Assembly: GCF_900110255.1 (NCBI RefSeq)
Contig: NZ_FODD01000018.1
Location: 119,758 to 183,757 of the forward strand
DNA length: 64,000 bases
From: Actinacidiphila rubida
Lineage (GTDB): Bacteria; Actinomycetota; Actinomycetes; Streptomycetales; Streptomycetaceae
Reading direction: 5' to 3'
A program made the position numbers and the translations under genes. Shown here piece after piece: positions 60,486 to 64,000 of this stretch (its first letter is position 1; each line of letters starts with the position of its first letter). The notes beneath the pieces are model-generated. The model saw nothing but the letters and a program-made list of their open reading frames with translations, searched no databases and was not told the DNA's origin.

Positions 60486-61661
60486 CTACGGCAGCAGTCC
60501 GTGCAGCGGGAACACCGCACGCCGCGTCGCCAGCACGGCCTGGTCCAGGCGGTCCGCCGGGTCGTACCCGGCGTCCGCGAAGGACGCCCACTCGGGGGTG
60601 CGCCCGTCGGTCATCCGCAGCGGCGCGGTCGCCCGCGTCCGCGCGTACACCTCCTGCCGCCACTCCTCCGGCACCAGCGTCTCCGGCGCCAGCGGCACGC
60701 CCGCGGCGATCGCCACCAGGTGCGTCCAGGTCCGCGGCACCACGTCCGTCACCGCGTAACCGCCGCCGCCCAGCGCGATCCACCGGCCCGCCGCGTGCTC
60801 GTGCGCCAGCGCGTGGCAGGCCTCCGCCACCGCTCGCTGCGCGTCCAGCGACACCGCGAGATGGGCCAGCGGGTCCTCGAAGTGGGTGTCCGCGCCGTGC
60901 TGCGAGACCACCACCTGCGGGCGGAACGCCGCCACCAGCTCCGGCACCACCGCGTGGAACGCCCGCAGCCAGCCCGCGTCGCCCGTCCCCGCCGGCAGCG
61001 CCACGTTCACCGCGCCGCCCTCCGCGGCCGGCCCGCCGGTCTCCTCCGGCCAGCCCGTCTGCGGGAACAGCGTCCGCGGATGCTCGTGCAGCGAGATCGT
61101 CAGCACCCGCGGGTCGTCCCAGAACGCCGCCTGCACACCGTCCCCGTGGTGGACGTCCACGTCCACGTACACCACCCGCTCGGCACCCAGCTCCAGCAGC
61201 CGCGCCACAGCGAGCGCCGCGTCGTTGTACACGCAGAAGCCCGACGCCGCCGCCGGCATCGCGTGGTGCAGCCCGCCGGCGAAGTTCACCGCGTGCGCGA
61301 CCTCGCCGCTCCACACCGCCTCGGCCGCACCCACCGACTGCCCGGCGATCAGCGCCGACGCCTCGTGCATCCCGGTGAACGCCGGGTTGTCGTCCGTACC
61401 GATCCCGAATCCCTGCTCGGCCGCGCCCCGGGGGTCCTGCGACGCCCGCCGGACCGCGGCCACGTACTCCGACCGGTGCACCAGCGTCAGCGTCGACTCC
61501 CCGGCCGCCGGCGCCGCCACCACCGGCAGCGCGCCGTCCAGCCCGAACGCCCGCACCAGGCTGCGGGTGAGCCCCAGCCGCACCGGGTCCATCGGATGCC
61601 CGGGACCGAAGTCGTACTGCGTTACCTGCTCATCCCACATCAACTGTGCGCGGCCGCTCAT
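60486..61661 (-). CDS. acuC: Acetoin utilization protein AcuC (histone deacetylase family)
   Basis: The protein has 391 residues with the zinc deacetylase fold: FGPGHPMDPVRLGLTRSLV at the N-terminus, NFAGGLHHAMPAAASGFCVYNDAALAVARLL with the His-His pair, VVYVDVDVHHGDGVQ with metal-binding Asp and His, and GADTHFEDPLAHLAVS. It should remove acetyl groups from lysines, as AcuC does for acetyl-CoA synthetase. ATG 61661 is chosen by similarity; the gene overlaps the upstream MFS gene by 32 bp. Confidence 0.9.
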   Translation of the reverse strand: MSGRAQLMWDEQVTQYDFGPGHPMDPVRLGLTRSLVRAFGLDGALPVVAAPAAGESTLTLVHRSEYVAAVRRASQDPRGAAEQGFGIGTDDNPAFTGMHEASALIAGQSVGAAEAVWSGEVAHAVNFAGGLHHAMPAAASGFCVYNDAALAVARLLELGAERVVYVDVDVHHGDGVQAAFWDDPRVLTISLHEHPRTLFPQTGWPEETGGPAAEGGAVNVALPAGTGDAGWLRAFHAVVPELVAAFRPQVVVSQHGADTHFEDPLAHLAVSLDAQRAVAEACHALAHEHAAGRWIALGGGGYAVTDVVPRTWTHLVAIAAGVPLAPETLVPEEWRQEVYARTRATAPLRMTDGRTPEWASFADAGYDPADRLDQAVLATRRAVFPLHGLLP

Positions 61662-62868
61662 GGCCGACACCGTACCCGGCGGGCTCCGCGGCAAAAGTCC
61701 TGGCATAGAACAACGTCGCCCCCACCAGCGCCATCGGCACCAGCATCGCCCACCGGTACGACCACGCGTCGCCCAGCGCCCCCACCAGCGGGGAGCCGAC
61801 GAGGAACCCGACGTAGTTGAAGATGTTCAGCCGCGCGATCGCCGAGTCCGACGCTCCCGGGAACAGCCGCCCCGCCGCTGCGAACGTCTGCGGAACGATC
61901 ACGCACAACCCGAGCCCCAGCAGCGTGAACCCGAGCATGCCCACCCAGGCGCCCGGCGCCACCGCCACGACGGCGAACCCGGCCATGGCCACCACCGTGC
62001 CCAGCCGCACCACCGGGACGGCCCCGAACCGCCGCACCCCGAAGTCCCCCACCGACCGCCCGATCAGCGTCGTCACCATGTACACCGCGTACGGCACGGT
62101 CGACAGCTGCTCCGAGCTGTGCAGGGTGTCCTGCAGGTACTTGGCACTCCAGTTGGAGACGGTGGAGTCCCCGATGTAGGCGAACGCCATCACCAGGCAC
62201 AGCGGCAGCAGCACCCGCATCACGACCTGCTGGGCACCGTCCTCCGCCGTCCCGTCCGGCCGCCCCTGAGTGAGGGCCGTCCCGGACTGCGCGTCCCGGT
62301 ACCAGCGGCTCGCCGTCAGCGTCAGGGGTATCAGCACCAGGACGGCGGGCCCGTACATCGCGAGCAGCGACACGTGCCAGTGCGCCCCGGACCACGCCAG
62401 CGACGCCCCGATGATCCCGCCGAGGCTGTACGACGCGTGGAAGCCCAGCATGATGCTCTGCCCGTACTCGCGCTGCAGGCTCACCCCGAGCATGTTCATC
62501 GACGCGTCCAGGCCGCCGACGCACACCCCGAACAGCGCGAGCGTCACCGCGGCCGTCCACATGCGGTCCCCGGCACCCAGGCCGACCAGCACCAGACCGA
62601 CCACCGGCTGCACCCAGCGCAGTACGACGCTCGGCCGTACCCGCCTCACCAGCTGCTCGGTGGCCACACTGCCCGCGCCGGCCAGGATCGGCACCGCCGC
62701 CAGGAACACCGGCAGCAGGCCGTCGCTGATCCCGTACCGGTCCTGGATCGCCGGAATCCGGGTCACCAGCATGGCGAACAGAGCGCCCTGGGCGAAGAAA
62801 CTGACCGCGAGAGCGGCCCGGCCGTGCCGCAGAGCCGATGGCCGGTTCACCGGCAGGGCGTCGTCCAT
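61630..62868 (-). CDS. MFS transporter
   Basis: The protein has 412 residues with 11-12 hydrophobic helices and the internal symmetry of the major facilitator superfamily (FFAQGALFAMLVTRIPAIQDRYGISDGLLPVFLAA; GLDASMNMLGVSLQREYGQSIMLGFHASYSLGGIIGASLAW). It resembles sugar or drug exporters of Streptomyces; the substrate is unknown. The start ATG 62868 has a pyrimidine-rich upstream sequence and no visible ribosome site, so a leaderless mRNA or another start is possible. Its 3' end overlaps acuC. Confidence 0.85.
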   Translation of the reverse strand: MDDALPVNRPSALRHGRAALAVSFFAQGALFAMLVTRIPAIQDRYGISDGLLPVFLAAVPILAGAGSVATEQLVRRVRPSVVLRWVQPVVGLVLVGLGAGDRMWTAAVTLALFGVCVGGLDASMNMLGVSLQREYGQSIMLGFHASYSLGGIIGASLAWSGAHWHVSLLAMYGPAVLVLIPLTLTASRWYRDAQSGTALTQGRPDGTAEDGAQQVVMRVLLPLCLVMAFAYIGDSTVSNWSAKYLQDTLHSSEQLSTVPYAVYMVTTLIGRSVGDFGVRRFGAVPVVRLGTVVAMAGFAVVAVAPGAWVGMLGFTLLGLGLCVIVPQTFAAAGRLFPGASDSAIARLNIFNYVGFLVGSPLVGALGDAWSYRWAMLVPMALVGATLFYARTFAAEPAGYGVGHERPRTVDVG

Positions 62869-62963
62869 AAGGGAGGAGGGTAAGCGCGAAAGCTACGGAT
62901 GAGTAGATCCCGCGAAGCACCAATGCACCCGCCCCGCACGGCCACGGAGGGAAGGCCGGGCGA

Positions 62964-63611
62964 TCAGCCGGACAGCAGGCCCGGCAGCTCCGCCATGCTC
63001 CCGAACAGCGCGCTCGCGCCGGCCAGTTTCTCCGCCGGCGTCATCGCCGTGAACCCCAGGACGTCCATCCCGGCCGCCCTCGCCGCCCGCACGCCCAGCG
63101 GGCTGTCCTCCACGACGACGCACCGCTCGGGCGCCACCCCCATCACGGACGCCGCGTGCAGGAAGAGGTCCGGGGCGGGCTTGCCCCGCCCCACGTCCTC
63201 GGAGGAGAAGATCCGCTCCTCCCCGAAACGCTCGTACAACCCGGTGGTCCGCAGCGCCACCCTGATCCGCGCATGGCTGCCCGACGACGCCAGGCAGTAC
63301 GGCACCCCGTCCGCGGCGAGCTTCTCCAGGACGACCTCGCCGCCCGACACCGGCCGCAGCTCCCGCTCGAACGCGGCGAACACCCGTCCCTGGTACGTCG
63401 CGTCGAAGTCCGCCGGCAGATCCTGCCCGCTCCGCTCCCGTACGACGTCGTGCACGCGGTGCAGCGCAGCGCCCATGTAGTCCCGCAGGGAGTCCTCGTA
63501 CGTCGTCGGGTGCCCCAGCTCCGTGAGATACCCCGAGAGGATCGTGTTGGAGAGGGGCTCGCTGTCCACGAGGACACCGTCGTTGTCGAAGATCACCAGG
63601 TCGTACCGCAC
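62964..63611 (-). CDS. HAD hydrolase, beta-phosphoglucomutase-like
   Basis: The protein has 215 residues. HAD motifs: LVIFDNDGVLVDSEPLS (motif I Asp-x-Asp), YCLASSGSHARIRVAL (motif II), GRGKPAPDLFL (motif III Lys) and VVVEDSPLGVRAARAAGM (motif IV). The cap (residues 18-85) is of the helical C1 type. It dephosphorylates or moves phosphate on small sugars; the substrate is unknown. GTG 63611 is chosen. It lies just before the rRNA operon end on the same strand. Confidence 0.88.
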   Translation of the reverse strand: MRYDLVIFDNDGVLVDSEPLSNTILSGYLTELGHPTTYEDSLRDYMGAALHRVHDVVRERSGQDLPADFDATYQGRVFAAFERELRPVSGGEVVLEKLAADGVPYCLASSGSHARIRVALRTTGLYERFGEERIFSSEDVGRGKPAPDLFLHAASVMGVAPERCVVVEDSPLGVRAARAAGMDVLGFTAMTPAEKLAGASALFGSMAELPGLLSG

Positions 63612-63641
63612 CCCTGCACGGTACAGGGCGGCACAACGCAG

Positions 63642-63683
63642 AAAAGCGTCAGCCCCCGTGCACGGCACGGGGACTGACGCTTT
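63642..63683 (-). terminator. Terminator of the rRNA operon
   Basis: A long stem (AAAGCGTCAG ... CTGACGCTTT, with the inner stem CCCCGTGC/GCACGGGG) lies about 10 bp past the 5S end; on the minus strand it is followed by a short T-run. Confidence 0.9.
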
Positions 63684-63693
63684 ATCAAGATTT

Positions 63694-63812
63694 GTTCGGC
63701 GGTGACCTACTCTCCCACAGGGTCCCCCCTGCAGTACCATCGGCGCTGAAAGGCTTAGCTTCCGGGTTCGGAATGTAACCGGGCGTTTCCCTAACGCTAT
63801 GACCACCGAAAC
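63694..63812 (-). rRNA. 5S ribosomal RNA
   Basis: On the minus strand the segment begins GTTTCGGTGGTCATAGCG and ends GGTCACCGCCGAAC, whose ends pair. The middle contains CCGAACCCGGAAG and GGGAGAGTAGG, typical of actinobacterial 5S. Length is about 119 nt; exact ends may shift by a few bases. Confidence 0.95.
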
Positions 63813-63907
63813 TCTATGAAACACCACCCACCCAACAACCCACCACTACTGGTGGGGTGGGTGGTTGCTGGTTGTTTCAGAACCACACAGTGAACGCGAG
63901 CATACAT
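63813..63907 (-). other. 23S-5S spacer with imperfect hairpin
   Basis: The 95-bp spacer contains an imperfect stem of repeated CCACCCACCC and GGTGGGTGG words, probably part of the precursor processing stem. Confidence 0.7.
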
Positions 63908-64000
63908 GGACAAGCCCTCGGCCTATTAGTACCGGTCAGCTCCACACCTTACGGTGCTTCCACATCCGGCCTATCAACCCAGTCGTCTACTGGGAGCCTT
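63908..64000 (-). rRNA. 23S ribosomal RNA, 3' end only
   Basis: The minus strand reads towards the 3' end as ...GGTGTGGAGCTGACCGG then TACTAATAGGCCGAGGGC and TTGTCC, the conserved 3' terminus of actinobacterial 23S. The rest lies outside the window. Confidence 0.95.

Overview
The window is very GC-rich actinobacterial chromosome, almost certainly from a member of the Streptomycetaceae. The evidence is a BldN-type sigma factor with its anti-sigma factor RsbN, a rex-hemA-hemC-hemD operon with a Rex operator, futalosine-type menaquinone genes, the tiny ribosomal protein bS22, many GTG starts with 4-nt GTGA overlaps, and TTA codons that are almost absent. No plasmid, phage, insertion sequence, CRISPR array or tRNA gene was seen. 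The right edge runs into the 3' end of an rRNA operon on the minus strand (23S end, 5S, terminator).

Layout. 1-13.6 kb: a rhomboid protease tail, a lipoprotein, menaquinone genes (UbiA- and UbiD-like), the cytochrome c maturation set resA-ccdA-resB-ccsB, a Tat-exported polysaccharide deacetylase, a histidine phosphatase with hemL, and a conserved actinobacterial protein. 14-28 kb is more variable: an FTCD-type cyclohydrolase next to a FolD whose catalytic lysine is replaced, an SDR, a heterodimeric ABC exporter with an extreme split of ATPase motifs, a hydrolase, an EEP nuclease/phosphatase, two GNATs, a methyltransferase, a MerR/aldo-keto reductase pair and a cation diffusion facilitator. 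28.1-32.5 kb is a compact graspetide (ATP-grasp RiPP) locus: TPR-type Xre regulator, HATPase protein, precursor tgmA, ATP-grasp ligase tgmB and a PIMT-like methyltransferase tgmC. 32.5-35 kb holds rtcB with two uncharacterised genes. 35.4-39.6 kb: two DUF3558 lipoproteins, a DUF2637 membrane protein and a roadblock protein. 39.7-52.5 kb: lysS, argS, a PAS-SpoIIE phosphatase, a degenerate L,D-transpeptidase-like protein and the heme block hemB, hemD, hemC, hemA, rex. 52.5-63.6 kb: a HAD phosphatase, bldN-rsbN, an acyltransferase/epimerase pair, bS22, a small HTH regulator, an acuC-like deacetylase, an MFS transporter and a HAD hydrolase.

How it fits together. Much of the conserved material serves respiration: quinone synthesis, cytochrome c assembly and heme synthesis, the last under a redox repressor (Rex). 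The right part also carries the developmental switch bldN-rsbN, with a good sigma-BldN-type promoter in front of rsbN. The most interesting accessory system is the graspetide locus. Its precursor core resembles an EF-hand or thrombospondin type-3 calcium loop, its methyltransferase is of the kind that makes aspartimides, and its two upstream genes hold the only in-frame TTA codons I found, which suggests bldA-dependent developmental timing.
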